NCBI RefSeq assembly: GCF_011752625.1
Contig: NZ_VWXD01000006.1
Coordinates: 248,001-312,000, forward strand
Length of the DNA stretch: 64,000 nucleotides
Reading direction: 5' to 3'
From: Candidatus Pantoea formicae
GTDB taxonomy: Bacteria > Pseudomonadota > Gammaproteobacteria > Enterobacterales > Enterobacteriaceae
The translations under genes were made by a program, and so were the position numbers. Positions within the stretch are counted from its first letter, which is position 1, and each line of letters starts with the position of its first letter. Below the pieces are notes generated by a model, which saw only the letters and a list, made by a program, of their open reading frames with translations, made no database searches and was not told where the DNA came from. Of this stretch, positions 39,161 through 47,640 are shown piece by piece.

Positions 39161-39763
39161 GTGCGCCTGACGTTACGTCATATCACCCTGCTGAAAGTGG
39201 TGCTGCATCTGGCTGCCTTCTTGCCGTTCGTCTATTTATTTATGGCAGCCAGCCAAGGCTGGCTGAGTGCAGACCCGGCTAAAGACATTCAGCATTTTAC
39301 TGGCAGGATGGCGTTAAAGCTGCTGCTGGCTACGCTATTGGTCAGCCCTTTAACGCGCTACCTAAAGCAACCCTTGCTGATCCGCACCCGCCGCATGTTG
39401 GGTGTGTGGTGTTTTGTGTGGGCCTGTTTGCATCTGACAAGCTACTACCTGCTGGAGTTGGGTTACAACCACCTGCAACTGTTGGGTAAGGAGATTGTTT
39501 CACGCCCTTATCTGTTACTGGGGATGATCTGCTGGCTCGTGCTGTTTGCGCTGGCCATCACTTCGTTTCAACGTGCGCAACGCAAACTGGGTCGCCGCTG
39601 GCAAACCCTGCACAATGGCATCTATCTAGTCGCGATCCTCGCACCTATCCACTATCTCTGGTCGGTTAAAGTCTTCTCCCCTCAGCCTTGGATATATGCG
39701 CTGCTGGCTTTGGTGTTGTTAGGCTGGCGTTACAATAAGTTGCGTAATCTTCTGCGTCGATAA
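39161..39763 (+). CDS. msrQ: Haem-binding membrane subunit MsrQ
   Basis: Inner membrane b-type cytochrome of 200 residues that passes quinone-pool electrons to MsrP. Six hydrophobic helices and conserved His residues (FTGRMALKLLLATL, CLHLTSYYL, LHNGIYLVAILAPIHYLW) follow the ferric-reductase-like pattern. The GTG start directly abuts the msrP stop. It is about 10 residues shorter than in E. coli. Confidence 0.94.
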   Translation: MRLTLRHITLLKVVLHLAAFLPFVYLFMAASQGWLSADPAKDIQHFTGRMALKLLLATLLVSPLTRYLKQPLLIRTRRMLGVWCFVWACLHLTSYYLLELGYNHLQLLGKEIVSRPYLLLGMICWLVLFALAITSFQRAQRKLGRRWQTLHNGIYLVAILAPIHYLWSVKVFSPQPWIYALLALVLLGWRYNKLRNLLRR

Positions 39764-39995
39764 TCCCCGCACGGTTGTTTTCCTGTCACGAGATCTGTTA
39801 AAAGGTGTGGCCTAAGGGCCGCATCCGATCAACTTCGCAGATAAGACCAGTATTTTGCTGCGAATTGCGACGAAACGGATATAATGCCCGGCTTTATTGC
39901 AAGCGAAGTCGCCTTTTTCACTCTCAGGAGTGACAAACGGCAGATGTCGCGGTATTTTACGCGATGCCTCACTGATTGCAGGAGATAGCAGCAAG

Positions 39996-40448
39996 ATGGC
40001 GCACAAATTTCACATACTGCTTTTGAACGGTCCCAATCTGAATCTGCTGGGAACGCGCGAGCCTGATAAGTATGGTCATACCACGTTGGCGCAAATTGTC
40101 GGCGATCTGACGCAACAGGCTGAACAGCACGATGTGAAATTAAGTCATTTGCAATCGAACGCAGAGTTTCAGTTGATTGATCGTATTCACGAGGCCCGTG
40201 GCAATGTGGATTACATCATCATCAATCCGGCTGCGTTCACGCATACCAGCGTTGCACTGCGTGATGCCCTGTTGGCGGTCAGCATACCTTTTATCGAGGT
40301 GCATCTCTCGAACGTGCATGCACGCGAACCGTTCCGACATCACTCCTATCTTTCTGATGTATCTGCCGGCGTCATCTGTGGACTTGGCGCTGATGGATAC
40401 TCATGGGCTTTACAAACGGCAGTAAAACGCCTGTCACATTCCAATTAA
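39996..40448 (+). CDS. aroQ: Type II 3-dehydroquinate dehydratase
   Basis: Shikimate-pathway enzyme of 150 residues that dehydrates 3-dehydroquinate. Typical blocks: LLNGPNLNLLGTREP, QSNAEFQLID, NPAAFTHTSVALRDAL, EVHLSNVHAREPFRHHSYLS, with the catalytic Tyr and His. I chose the ATG at 39996, which has a caggaga ribosome site and gives the usual length. E. coli uses the unrelated type I enzyme; aroQ next to accBC is found in Yersinia, Erwinia and Pseudomonas (recalled). It ends 21 bp before accB. Confidence 0.95.
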   Translation: MAHKFHILLLNGPNLNLLGTREPDKYGHTTLAQIVGDLTQQAEQHDVKLSHLQSNAEFQLIDRIHEARGNVDYIIINPAAFTHTSVALRDALLAVSIPFIEVHLSNVHAREPFRHHSYLSDVSAGVICGLGADGYSWALQTAVKRLSHSN

Positions 40449-40469
40449 ACAGAGTACGGAACCACACTC

Positions 40470-40937
40470 ATGGATATTCGTAAAATTAAGAAACTGATCG
40501 AACTGGTAGAAGAGTCTGGCATCTCCGAGCTGGAAATCTCCGAGGGCGAAGAGTCCGTTCGTATCAGCCGTTCACCTGCGAACGCTGGCTACCCGGTCAT
40601 GCAGCAGGCTTATGCTGCACCAATGATGCAACAGCCTGCGCTGGCAACTGCGGTTGCCCCTGTAGCTGCCGCACCTGCTGAAGCCGCTAAGCCAGAAGTC
40701 ACTGGTCACATCGTGCGTTCTCCGATGGTCGGTACTTTCTACCGCACCCCAAGCCCGGACGCGAAAGCTTTCGTGGAAGTGGGCCAGAAAGTGAACGCAG
40801 GCGATACCCTGTGCATCGTTGAAGCGATGAAAATGATGAACCAGATCGAAGCCGACAAATCCGGCGTTGTGAAGGCGATCCTGGTGGAAAGCGGCCAACC
40901 GGTTGAATTTGACGAGCCGCTGGTCGTCATCGAATAA
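40470..40937 (+). CDS. accB: Biotin carboxyl carrier protein AccB
   Basis: Carrier subunit of acetyl-CoA carboxylase, 155 residues. An N-terminal dimer/regulatory part (MDIRKIKKLIELV) leads through an Ala/Pro/Met-rich linker (about 40-78) to the biotinyl domain, with the biotinylated Lys121 in EAMKMMNQIEADKSG. accC begins 11 bp later. In E. coli, AccB also represses accBC. Confidence 0.97.
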   Translation: MDIRKIKKLIELVEESGISELEISEGEESVRISRSPANAGYPVMQQAYAAPMMQQPALATAVAPVAAAPAEAAKPEVTGHIVRSPMVGTFYRTPSPDAKAFVEVGQKVNAGDTLCIVEAMKMMNQIEADKSGVVKAILVESGQPVEFDEPLVVIE

Positions 40938-40948
40938 CGAGGCGAAGC

Positions 40949-42298
40949 ATGCTGGATAAAATTGTCATTGCTAACCGCGGTGAGATCGCTCTGCGTATTC
41001 TCCGCGCGTGTAAAGAATTAGGCATCAAGACCGTTGCGGTTCACTCAACCGCTGACCGCGACCTGAAGCACGTGCTGCTGGCAGACGAAACTGTCTGCAT
41101 CGGTCCGGCGCAGTCGGTCAAAAGCTATCTGAACATCCCTGCACTGATCTCCGCCGCCGAAATCACTGGCGCAGTGGCGATCCACCCAGGCTACGGCTTC
41201 CTCTCTGAGAATGCCGATTTCGCCGAGCAGGTTGAGCGTTCAGGCTTTATCTTCATCGGCCCGAAAGCTGACACCATCCGCCTGATGGGCGACAAAGTGT
41301 CTGCAATCACCGCGATGAAGAAAACCGGCGTACCGACCGTGCCAGGATCTGACGGCTCGCTGACCGATGACATGGATAAAAACCGTGCCATTGCCAAGCG
41401 CATCGGCTATCCGGTGATCATCAAAGCCTCTGGCGGCGGCGGTGGTCGTGGTATGCGCGTGGTGCGCAACGAAAAAGATCTGGAACAATCCATCGGCATG
41501 ACGAAAGCGGAAGCTAAAGCGGCTTTCAACAACGACATGGTCTACATGGAGAAATTCCTCGAGAACCCACGCCATATCGAAATTCAGGTGATGGCCGATG
41601 GTCAGGGCAACGCTATCTATCTGGCGGAACGTGACTGCTCTATGCAGCGTCGTCACCAGAAAGTCGTCGAAGAAGCACCAGCGCCAGGCATCACCGCTGA
41701 GCTGCGTCGCTACATCGGCGAGCGCTGTGCGAAAGCCTGTATCGATATCGGCTATCGCGGTGCGGGTACCTTCGAGTTCCTGTACGAAAACGGTGAGTTC
41801 TACTTCATCGAGATGAACACCCGTATTCAGGTGGAGCATCCGGTGACCGAGATGATCACCGGCGTGGACCTGATCAAAGAGCAGCTGCGTATTGCTGCCG
41901 GTCAGCCGCTGTCGATCAAACAGGAAGACGTGGTGGTACGCGGTCATGCGGTGGAATGCCGTATCAACGCCGAAGACCCGAACACCTTCCTGCCAAGCCC
42001 GGGCAAGATCACCCGTTTCCACGCGCCAGGCGGTTTTGGCGTGCGCTGGGAATCGCATATCTATTCCGGTTACAGCGTGCCGCCGTACTACGATTCCATG
42101 ATCGGCAAGCTGATCACTTACGGTGATACCCGTGAAGTGGCGATCGCGCGCATGAAAAATGCGCTGGCGGAACTGATCATCGACGGCATCAAGACCAACG
42201 TCGAGTTGCAGATGAAAATCATGTCCGACGAAAACTTCCAGCAGGGTGGCACCAACATCCACTATCTGGAGAAAAAACTCGGCCTGCACGAGAAGTAA
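40949..42298 (+). CDS. accC: Biotin carboxylase AccC
   Basis: Biotin carboxylase subunit of acetyl-CoA carboxylase, 449 residues as in E. coli. Seen: N-terminal MLDKIVIANRGEIALRILRA, the ATP-grasp glycine loop ASGGGGGRGMRVV (about 162-172), the biotin-site region YLAERDCSMQRRHQKVVEEAPAPG and EMNTRIQVEHPVTE with Arg/Glu active residues. It ends at a good terminator. Confidence 0.97.
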   Translation: MLDKIVIANRGEIALRILRACKELGIKTVAVHSTADRDLKHVLLADETVCIGPAQSVKSYLNIPALISAAEITGAVAIHPGYGFLSENADFAEQVERSGFIFIGPKADTIRLMGDKVSAITAMKKTGVPTVPGSDGSLTDDMDKNRAIAKRIGYPVIIKASGGGGGRGMRVVRNEKDLEQSIGMTKAEAKAAFNNDMVYMEKFLENPRHIEIQVMADGQGNAIYLAERDCSMQRRHQKVVEEAPAPGITAELRRYIGERCAKACIDIGYRGAGTFEFLYENGEFYFIEMNTRIQVEHPVTEMITGVDLIKEQLRIAAGQPLSIKQEDVVVRGHAVECRINAEDPNTFLPSPGKITRFHAPGGFGVRWESHIYSGYSVPPYYDSMIGKLITYGDTREVAIARMKNALAELIIDGIKTNVELQMKIMSDENFQQGGTNIHYLEKKLGLHEK

Positions 42299-42316
42299 TT
42301 GCAGAGCAGAGCCAGC

Positions 42317-42341
42317 AAAGGCCGGTTAATCCGGCCTTTTT
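42317..42341 (+). terminator. Terminator of the aroQ-accBC operon
   Basis: Stem aaaggccgg/ccggccttt with loop ttaat is followed by a T-rich stretch, 20 bp after accC. Confidence 0.9.
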
Positions 42342-42368
42342 CATTTTTGTTGCCTTTGAGGTTGCATA

Positions 42369-42611
42369 ATGGATTGGCGTTTTTTACAAGCGAACAAAGA
42401 GGCGCGCTGGTCGTTTTATCTGACGCTGGCTTACCTTGCCGTTTGGGGGCTTTCTGCCTGGTTAGGTGGAAATGAGATCGGCATGTTTGGCTTACCACGT
42501 TGGTTCGAGCTTTCCTGCGTCTTTGCGCCGCTGCTGTTTATTGTGTTGTGTTGGCTAATGGTGCGCATCCTGTTCCGTGACATGTCGCTGGAGGACAATG
42601 ATGGACTCTGA
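42369..42611 (+). CDS. yhdT: Small inner membrane protein YhdT
   Basis: An 80-residue protein with two transmembrane helices (about 17-36 and 50-70), the same size as E. coli YhdT (DUF997 family). It overlaps the start of panF, which points to translational coupling. Its role is unknown; possibly a helper of the pantothenate symporter. Confidence 0.9.
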   Translation: MDWRFLQANKEARWSFYLTLAYLAVWGLSAWLGGNEIGMFGLPRWFELSCVFAPLLFIVLCWLMVRILFRDMSLEDNDGL

Positions 42612-44046
42612 AATCATTCTTCCGCTATTGGCTTATCTGGTGCTGATTGCCGGGCTGTCAGTATTTGCCATGCGCAAACAACGCGAAGGGAATTTCCTGA
42701 GCGAATACTTCCTCGGAAATCGCTCGATGGGCGGTTTTGTCCTCGCGATGACCATCACTGCGACCTACATCAGCGCCAGTTCGTTTATCGGCGGCCCCGG
42801 TGCAGCTTATAAATATGGCCTCGGCTGGGTATTGCTGGCGATGATTCAGGTGCCGGCCGTTTGGCTGTCACTCGGCGTGCTTGGGAAAAAATTTGCCATT
42901 TTGGCCCGTCGCTACAACGCCGTGACGCTGAATGACATGTTGTATGGTCGTTATGGCAGCACGCTGCTGATCTGGCTTTCCAGCATCAGTTTGTTAGTGG
43001 CTTTTATCGGCGCGATGACCGTGCAATTTATCGGTGGTGCACGTCTGCTGGAAACGGCAGCAGGTATCCCTTATGACACTGGCCTGCTGATTTTTGGTGG
43101 TACCATCGCACTCTATACTGCGTTTGGTGGCTTTCGTGCCAGCGTGCTCAATGACGCGATGCAAGGCCTGGTGATGCTGATCGGCACCTTCCTGCTGCTG
43201 TTCGCGGTGATTCATCAAGCCGGTGGGCTGGAAACGGCCGTGACCAAGCTGCGGACAATTGACCCGCAGTTAGTGTCACCGGAAGGCGTGGGCAATGTTA
43301 TCAATCCCACCTTCCTCAGCTCCTTTGCCGTACTGGTCTGCTTTGGCGTGATTGGCTTGCCGCACACGGCGGTACGCTGTATCTCCTATAAAGACAGTAA
43401 GGCCATGCACCGGGGGATTGTGCTCGGCACGATTGTGGTGGTGATCTTGATGCTCGGCATGCATCTGGCTGGTGCATTGGGCCGCGCGATTATTCCGAAC
43501 CTGACGGTGCCAGACCGGGTTATCCCCACTCTGATGATCACCGTGCTACCACCGATGGCAGCGGGCATATTTCTCGCCGCCCCTATGGCAGCGATCATGT
43601 CGACAATTAATGCGCAGCTCCTGCAATCCTCCGCTACGCTGATCAAAGATCTTTATCTGCGCATCGCACCGCAGCATAGCGAGAATGAAGCGCGCTTGCG
43701 CATGCTCTCGGGCACCATCACGTTTGTGCTGGGGATTTTACTGCTGCTGGCCGCGTGGAATCCGCCGGATATGATTATTTGGCTCAACCTGCTGGCCTTT
43801 GGTGGCCTTGAAGCGGTGTTCCTGTGGCCGCTGGTGCTGGGATTGTATTGGGAACGCGCCAACTCGACGGGGGCTATCAGTGGCATGGTGATCGGTGCAG
43901 CCTGTTATACGCTACTCGCCAGCATGAATATCGAACTGTGGGGTTTCCACCCTATCGTTCCCTCATTGATCTTAAGCCTGCTGGCCTTTGTGGTAGGCAA
44001 CTTGTTTGGCAGCACGCCTGACGCGCGCAATGCTGCAGTGGAATAG
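42601..44046 (+). CDS. panF: Sodium/pantothenate symporter PanF
   Basis: Na+-coupled pantothenate uptake protein of the SSS family, 481 residues with about 12-13 transmembrane helices. Conserved stretches are ATYISASSFIGGPGAAYKYG, TAFGGFRASVLND and APMAAIMSTINAQLLQSSAT. Two ATGs are adjacent (42598 and 42601); the ggagg site at about 42590 is better spaced for 42601. It overlaps yhdT by 11 bp. Confidence 0.95.
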   Translation: MDSEIILPLLAYLVLIAGLSVFAMRKQREGNFLSEYFLGNRSMGGFVLAMTITATYISASSFIGGPGAAYKYGLGWVLLAMIQVPAVWLSLGVLGKKFAILARRYNAVTLNDMLYGRYGSTLLIWLSSISLLVAFIGAMTVQFIGGARLLETAAGIPYDTGLLIFGGTIALYTAFGGFRASVLNDAMQGLVMLIGTFLLLFAVIHQAGGLETAVTKLRTIDPQLVSPEGVGNVINPTFLSSFAVLVCFGVIGLPHTAVRCISYKDSKAMHRGIVLGTIVVVILMLGMHLAGALGRAIIPNLTVPDRVIPTLMITVLPPMAAGIFLAAPMAAIMSTINAQLLQSSATLIKDLYLRIAPQHSENEARLRMLSGTITFVLGILLLLAAWNPPDMIIWLNLLAFGGLEAVFLWPLVLGLYWERANSTGAISGMVIGAACYTLLASMNIELWGFHPIVPSLILSLLAFVVGNLFGSTPDARNAAVE

Positions 44047-44058
44047 AAGAGAAACGCT

Positions 44059-44940
44059 ATGCCTTGGATTCAAATCAAAATTAACAGTACCGGTGAAAAT
44101 GCCGAACCGCTCAGCGATGCGTTGATGGAGGTCGGCGCCGTATCCGTGACTTTCCAGGATACCCATGACAACCCTGTCTATGAACCGCTGCCGGGTGAAA
44201 CGCGCTTATGGGGTGATACCGATGTGATCGGCCTGTTTGATGCCGAAACCGAAATGGATGATGTGGTCGCTGAGTTGAGCCAACATCCGCTATTAGGATC
44301 GCATTTCCACCATAAGATCGAGCAGATCGAAGATAAAGACTGGGAACGTGAATGGATGGATAACTTCCACCCGATGCGTTTCGGCGAACGTCTGTGGATC
44401 TGCCCGAGCTGGCGCGACGTGCCGGACCCGAATGCCGTCAACGTGATGTTGGATCCAGGATTGGCGTTTGGTACCGGCACCCATCCTACCACCTCATTAT
44501 GCCTGACCTGGCTTGACGGACTCGACCTGCAAGGCAAAACCGTCATCGATTTCGGCTGTGGCTCTGGCATCCTTGCTATTGCTGCACTGAAACTGGGCGC
44601 GGCGCAGGCGATTGGTATTGATATCGATCCACAAGCGATTCAGGCCAGCCGCGATAACGCCGAGCGCAATGGCGTATCAGACCGCCTGTCGCTCTATCTC
44701 CCGCATCAGCAGCCTGAGAACCTCCTGGCAGACGTCGTGGTCGCCAATATCCTGGCAGGCCCACTGCGCGAGCTTGCGCCACTGATTAGCGTATTGCCCA
44801 AAGCGGGCGGGCATCTGGGCTTATCGGGTGTGCTGGCTAGCCAGGCTGAAGGTGTCTGTGAAGCTTACGCTGAACGTTTTGCTCTCGACCCGGTGGCGGA
44901 AAAAGAAGAGTGGTGCCGCATAACCGGCGTGCGCCGTTAA
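44059..44940 (+). CDS. prmA: Ribosomal protein L11 methyltransferase PrmA
   Basis: SAM-dependent enzyme of 293 residues (as in E. coli) that trimethylates residues of ribosomal protein L11. An N-terminal L11-recognition domain (about 1-100) and a linker precede the Rossmann methyltransferase domain with motif I VIDFGCGSGILAIAAL and motif II IDIDPQA. It lies 12 bp after panF and ends at a hairpin. Confidence 0.96.
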   Translation: MPWIQIKINSTGENAEPLSDALMEVGAVSVTFQDTHDNPVYEPLPGETRLWGDTDVIGLFDAETEMDDVVAELSQHPLLGSHFHHKIEQIEDKDWEREWMDNFHPMRFGERLWICPSWRDVPDPNAVNVMLDPGLAFGTGTHPTTSLCLTWLDGLDLQGKTVIDFGCGSGILAIAALKLGAAQAIGIDIDPQAIQASRDNAERNGVSDRLSLYLPHQQPENLLADVVVANILAGPLRELAPLISVLPKAGGHLGLSGVLASQAEGVCEAYAERFALDPVAEKEEWCRITGVRR

Positions 44941-44945
44941 TGCTG

Positions 44946-44976
44946 AAAACCGGCTAAGCCTTTGCTGGCCGGTTTC
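44946..44976 (+). terminator. Terminator after prmA
   Basis: Stem aaaccggc/gccggttt with a 13-nt loop is followed by cttat. The T-run is modest. Confidence 0.7.
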
Positions 44977-45334
44977 TTATCTGAGCAGCAAAATAATGAC
45001 GCCACGGGATTGTCACTTAACGAGGCAAATCGGCACCCTTGGGAATCTAAATTAGTACAATTAATAATCACCTTGCCGCCATTTCTCTGGCTAATTACCT
45101 GATGTGGCGGTTTTTATGTTGTGATTTAACGCAAGTTTTAAGAAAAACTTTTGTTCACAATTTCAGCGTATTTTTTCAATTGACTGAATTATATAGACTA
45201 TTATCGAGTAGCTAGTTGTTGAAGGTGATTTCCTTGATCTTTGGCGGCGAATTGTTCAAAGTTTGGCCTTTCATCTTCAGTAAAAAATGCGTAATATACG
45301 CCGCCTTGCGAACAGTTAGGGTCACTTCTTTTTC
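44977..45334 (+). promoter_or_regulatory. dusB-fis upstream region and fis promoter
   Basis: This AT-rich region (about 45050-45300) looks like a Fis/H-NS/UP-element-rich control region. A promoter of the E. coli fis type is visible: -35 TTTCAT at 45269-45274, 17 bp, -10 TAATAT at 45292-45297, then a GC-rich discriminator (acgccgcc). This pattern explains the growth-rate and stringent control known for fis. The leader to dusB is about 30 nt. Confidence 0.75.
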
Positions 45335-46300
45335 ATGCGCATTGGACACCATCAGCTACGTAATCGACTCATTGCTGCACCTATGGCTGGCGTTACCGAT
45401 AAGCCATTCCGCACACTGTGTTTCGAGAACGGCGCGGGTATGACTGTCTCCGAGATGCTGTCATCAAACCCAGAAGTTTGGGCCAGTGACAAATCCCGTT
45501 TGCGTATGGTGCATAGTGACGAGCCCGGCATTCGCGCCGTGCAAATCGCCGGTTGCGATCCTGATGAGATGGCTGCTGCCGCGCGCATTAATGTGGCGTC
45601 TGGCGCGCAGGTTATCGATATCAACATGGGCTGCCCCGCTAAGAAAGTGAATCGTAAGATGGCTGGCTCAGCACTGTTACAGCACCCGCTACTGGTGGAA
45701 TCCATCCTCCGTGCGGTCGTTAATGCAGTGGATGTGCCCGTTACGCTGAAAATTCGCACCGGCTGGGACAAAGAAAATCGTAATTGTGTAGAGATTGCCC
45801 AATTGGCTGAACGCTGTGGCATTCAGGCTCTCACCATTCATGGCCGCACGCGCGCCTGTTTGTTTGAAGGGCAAGCTGAATACGACAGCATTCGGACAGT
45901 TAAGCAGAGCGTTTCCATTCCGATTATCGCGAATGGTGACATTACTGACCCGCATAAAGCCAGAGCGGTGCTCGACTATACCGGAGCCGATGCTCTGATG
46001 GTTGGTCGCGCTGCTCAGGGAAGACCGTGGATCTTCCGGGAAATCCAGCATTATCTGGACACAGGGGAGCTGCTGGCACCGAAGCCGCTGGCTGAAGTGA
46101 AGCAAATGCTGATTGGGCACATACGGGAGCTGCACGACTTTTATGGTCAGCGCAAGGGATACCGTATTGCTCGTAAACACGTTTCCTGGTATTTGCAGGA
46201 AAGTGCTCCTGATGACCAGTTTCGGCGCACATTCAACGCCATTGAGGATGCCAGCGAACAGCTGGAGGCGTTGGAGGCATACTTCGAAAATCTTGCGTAA
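45335..46300 (+). CDS. dusB: tRNA-dihydrouridine synthase B
   Basis: FMN enzyme of 321 residues (E. coli 321) that reduces U17 in tRNA. The catalytic Cys100 is in NMGCPAKKVNRK. The TIM-barrel blocks APMAGVTDKPFR and ALTIHGRTR, the phosphate loop ANGDI and the segment DALMVGRAAQGRPW are present. It is the first gene of the dusB-fis operon, with 24 bp to fis. Confidence 0.96.
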   Translation: MRIGHHQLRNRLIAAPMAGVTDKPFRTLCFENGAGMTVSEMLSSNPEVWASDKSRLRMVHSDEPGIRAVQIAGCDPDEMAAAARINVASGAQVIDINMGCPAKKVNRKMAGSALLQHPLLVESILRAVVNAVDVPVTLKIRTGWDKENRNCVEIAQLAERCGIQALTIHGRTRACLFEGQAEYDSIRTVKQSVSIPIIANGDITDPHKARAVLDYTGADALMVGRAAQGRPWIFREIQHYLDTGELLAPKPLAEVKQMLIGHIRELHDFYGQRKGYRIARKHVSWYLQESAPDDQFRRTFNAIEDASEQLEALEAYFENLA

Positions 46301-46324
46301 ACGAAATAAAGAGCTGAAAGAACT

Positions 46325-46621
46325 ATGTTCGAACAACGCGTAAATTCTGATGTACTGACCGTTTCTACCGTTAACTCACAGGATCAGGTGACGCAAAAGC
46401 CACTTCGTGATTCGGTGAAACAGGCACTGAAGAACTATTTTGCTCAACTAAATGGTCAGGACGTTAGTGATCTGTATGAGCTGGTATTGGCTGAAGTCGA
46501 GCAGCCTCTGTTGGACATGGTGATGCAGTACACCCGTGGCAACCAGACCCGTGCAGCCCTGATGATGGGTATCAACCGTGGTACCCTGCGTAAGAAGCTG
46601 AAAAAATACGGCATGAACTAA
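46325..46621 (+). CDS. fis: Nucleoid protein Fis
   Basis: DNA-bending nucleoid protein and growth-phase regulator of 98 residues, the standard length. The beta-hairpin N-terminus and C-terminal helix-turn-helix (TRAALMMGINRGTLRKKLKKYG) are complete. The last codons lie inside the 20-bp attachment core of the adjacent island, which rebuilds the same C-terminus, so the protein is unchanged. Its original terminator is now 17 kb away (63709). Confidence 0.97.
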   Translation: MFEQRVNSDVLTVSTVNSQDQVTQKPLRDSVKQALKNYFAQLNGQDVSDLYELVLAEVEQPLLDMVMQYTRGNQTRAALMMGINRGTLRKKLKKYGMN

Positions 46622-46622
46622 T
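46603..46622 (+). other. attL core (3' end of fis)
   Basis: The 20-bp string aaaatacggcatgaactaat is repeated exactly at 63662-63681; the bases on both sides differ between the copies. It encodes the last residues and stop of Fis. Confidence 0.92.
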
Positions 46623-46642
46623 AGGCTCTTTTAAGCTATTGA

Positions 46643-46680
46643 TAAAAAAGGCGCTAGTGAGAAATCACTGCGCCTTTTTT
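46643..46680 (+). terminator. Island-supplied terminator for fis
   Basis: Just inside attL, a hairpin with stem aaaaaaggcgc..gcgcctttttt and an inner agtga-GAAA-tcact arm ends in a run of T. It replaces the native fis terminator displaced to the other end of the island. Confidence 0.88.
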
Positions 46681-46687
46681 GTTAAAC

Positions 46688-46740
46688 AGACTACACCATA
46701 GACTGCACATTACGCTGAACATATACGAACTCACCCGAAC
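46688..46740 (+). repeat. Left terminal repeat, probable integrase arm sites
   Basis: Two copies of AGACTRCAC (46688-46696, 46700-46708) spaced by 12 bp are followed by a gaac-rich block (46717-46740). The same composite occurs in the same orientation at 63516-63578. Pairs of short direct repeats inside both ends are typical of tyrosine integrase arm-type binding sites. Confidence 0.6.
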
Positions 46741-46755
46741 TAATGTTGAGGCCAG

Positions 46756-46983
46756 TCAGTCCAAAGCAGCCCAGTTTGGCTCATATTCTTTTACTTTTTT
46801 CGCCTGCCGCGCCCACTCAGCTACCACAACAAGGTCAATCCACTTTTCTTTTACTCCAGCAATTTTCAGCACCTGATTACCCTCTTGCCAAATGCCATTT
46901 CTCAACCTTTTTTCAACAACATCTTTACCTTCTCCAGTTTCTCTGCAATACATCGATATAGGCACACACTCAAGGTTGATCAT
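46756..46983 (-). CDS. Excisionase-like small DNA-binding protein
   Basis: A 75-residue protein with the pattern G-I-W-x-x-G-x-x-x-L-K-I-x-G-V-K-E-K-W-I-D-L-x-x-V-x-x-W-A, reminiscent of phage excisionases (winged-helix Xis proteins). It sits at the end of the island opposite the integrase, beside the left arm repeat. It would favour excision by bending the attachment site. The family is judged by eye only. Confidence 0.6.
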   Translation of the reverse strand: MINLECVPISMYCRETGEGKDVVEKRLRNGIWQEGNQVLKIAGVKEKWIDLVVVAEWARQAKKVKEYEPNWAALD

Positions 46984-47041
46984 TTTATGCTCTCAATCTA
47001 ATCTGTGGGACGTTAAAAAAGTTAATTGAAAGGGAATAATA

Positions 47042-47395
47042 ATGCATGCACTTTATCTCACATCCTTGATTATTCAACTCAACAAAGCTGTTGATACAGG
47101 AAATTATAACAAAATTTCCATAGACCAAATCCATGCAGCAATTGAACAAAAAAGACTATTAAGATTTATCAAAGAATCGTGCGGTGAAGATATTGATTTA
47201 AGTATTCAGCTTAGTAGCTCTTCGAATTTTGAAGAAGAGTATGAAGAAAGAATTAATAGAATTTTCACAGCTCATGCTGGTGATGAGTCGCGAAAATGGG
47301 GAGTGAGAAAATCAGGTCTTTGCTTAGCCTTGGCATGGACCAATGAAATTATACAAATTCATTTTTCTAAATCTGATGACCAAATTTTAGAATAG
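47042..47395 (+). CDS. Orphan AT-rich island gene of unknown function
   Basis: A 117-residue protein that I do not recognise. It has a ribosome-site-like aaaggg before ATG. The gene is AT-rich (clearly more than neighbouring head genes) and is on the opposite strand to all packaging genes, features typical of late-acquired cargo. The middle is acidic (FEEEYEERINRIF, about residues 61-73). It has no transmembrane segment or Cys cluster. A small hairpin follows. An accessory or anti-phage role is possible but unproven. Confidence 0.6.
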   Translation: MHALYLTSLIIQLNKAVDTGNYNKISIDQIHAAIEQKRLLRFIKESCGEDIDLSIQLSSSSNFEEEYEERINRIFTAHAGDESRKWGVRKSGLCLALAWTNEIIQIHFSKSDDQILE

Positions 47396-47407
47396 CCTAT
47401 AAAATTA

Positions 47408-47427
47408 GGGGTATTATTTAATACCCC
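47408..47427. terminator. Hairpin between orphan gene and the tail-assembly block
   Basis: An 8-bp stem ggggtatt/aatacccc with a 4-nt loop lies between convergent genes. Flanks are A-rich on one side and only moderately T-rich on the other, so it is a weak bidirectional terminator candidate. Confidence 0.55.
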
Positions 47428-47435
47428 AAAAAATC

Positions 47436-47633
47436 CTATTTTCCTCTTGGAGTTTTAGGTTTAATCCAATTAAATGACACCGTAGCCGAACGCGCATAAT
47501 TCTCACGCCTGCGCTGCGCCGCCATGCTGCCCGATACCGTATTGCGGATGATCAGGCGATCAGCACCGTCCAGCTCATGCCCGTCTCGCTTCATGGCTAC
47601 TGCCAGCGCTTCAGCAATCTCTTTCTGGTGCAT
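47436..47633 (-). CDS. Small phage-type protein of unknown function
   Basis: A 65-residue basic protein, last gene of the packaging operon. The ATG at 47633 has a gaggt ribosome site, and its start lies just after the stop of the preceding gene (47641). Residues 1-20 are helical and the C-terminus is Arg/Lys-rich. I cannot name a family; given its place after a gpI-like gene it may belong to the tail assembly module. Confidence 0.5.
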   Translation of the reverse strand: MHQKEIAEALAVAMKRDGHELDGADRLIIRNTVSGSMAAQRRRENYARSATVSFNWIKPKTPRGK

Positions 47634-47640
47634 ACATACC

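Noticed and set aside
41240..42289. Long frame on the strand opposite accC
   Set aside because: It is a shadow of codon bias in the highly expressed accC gene.
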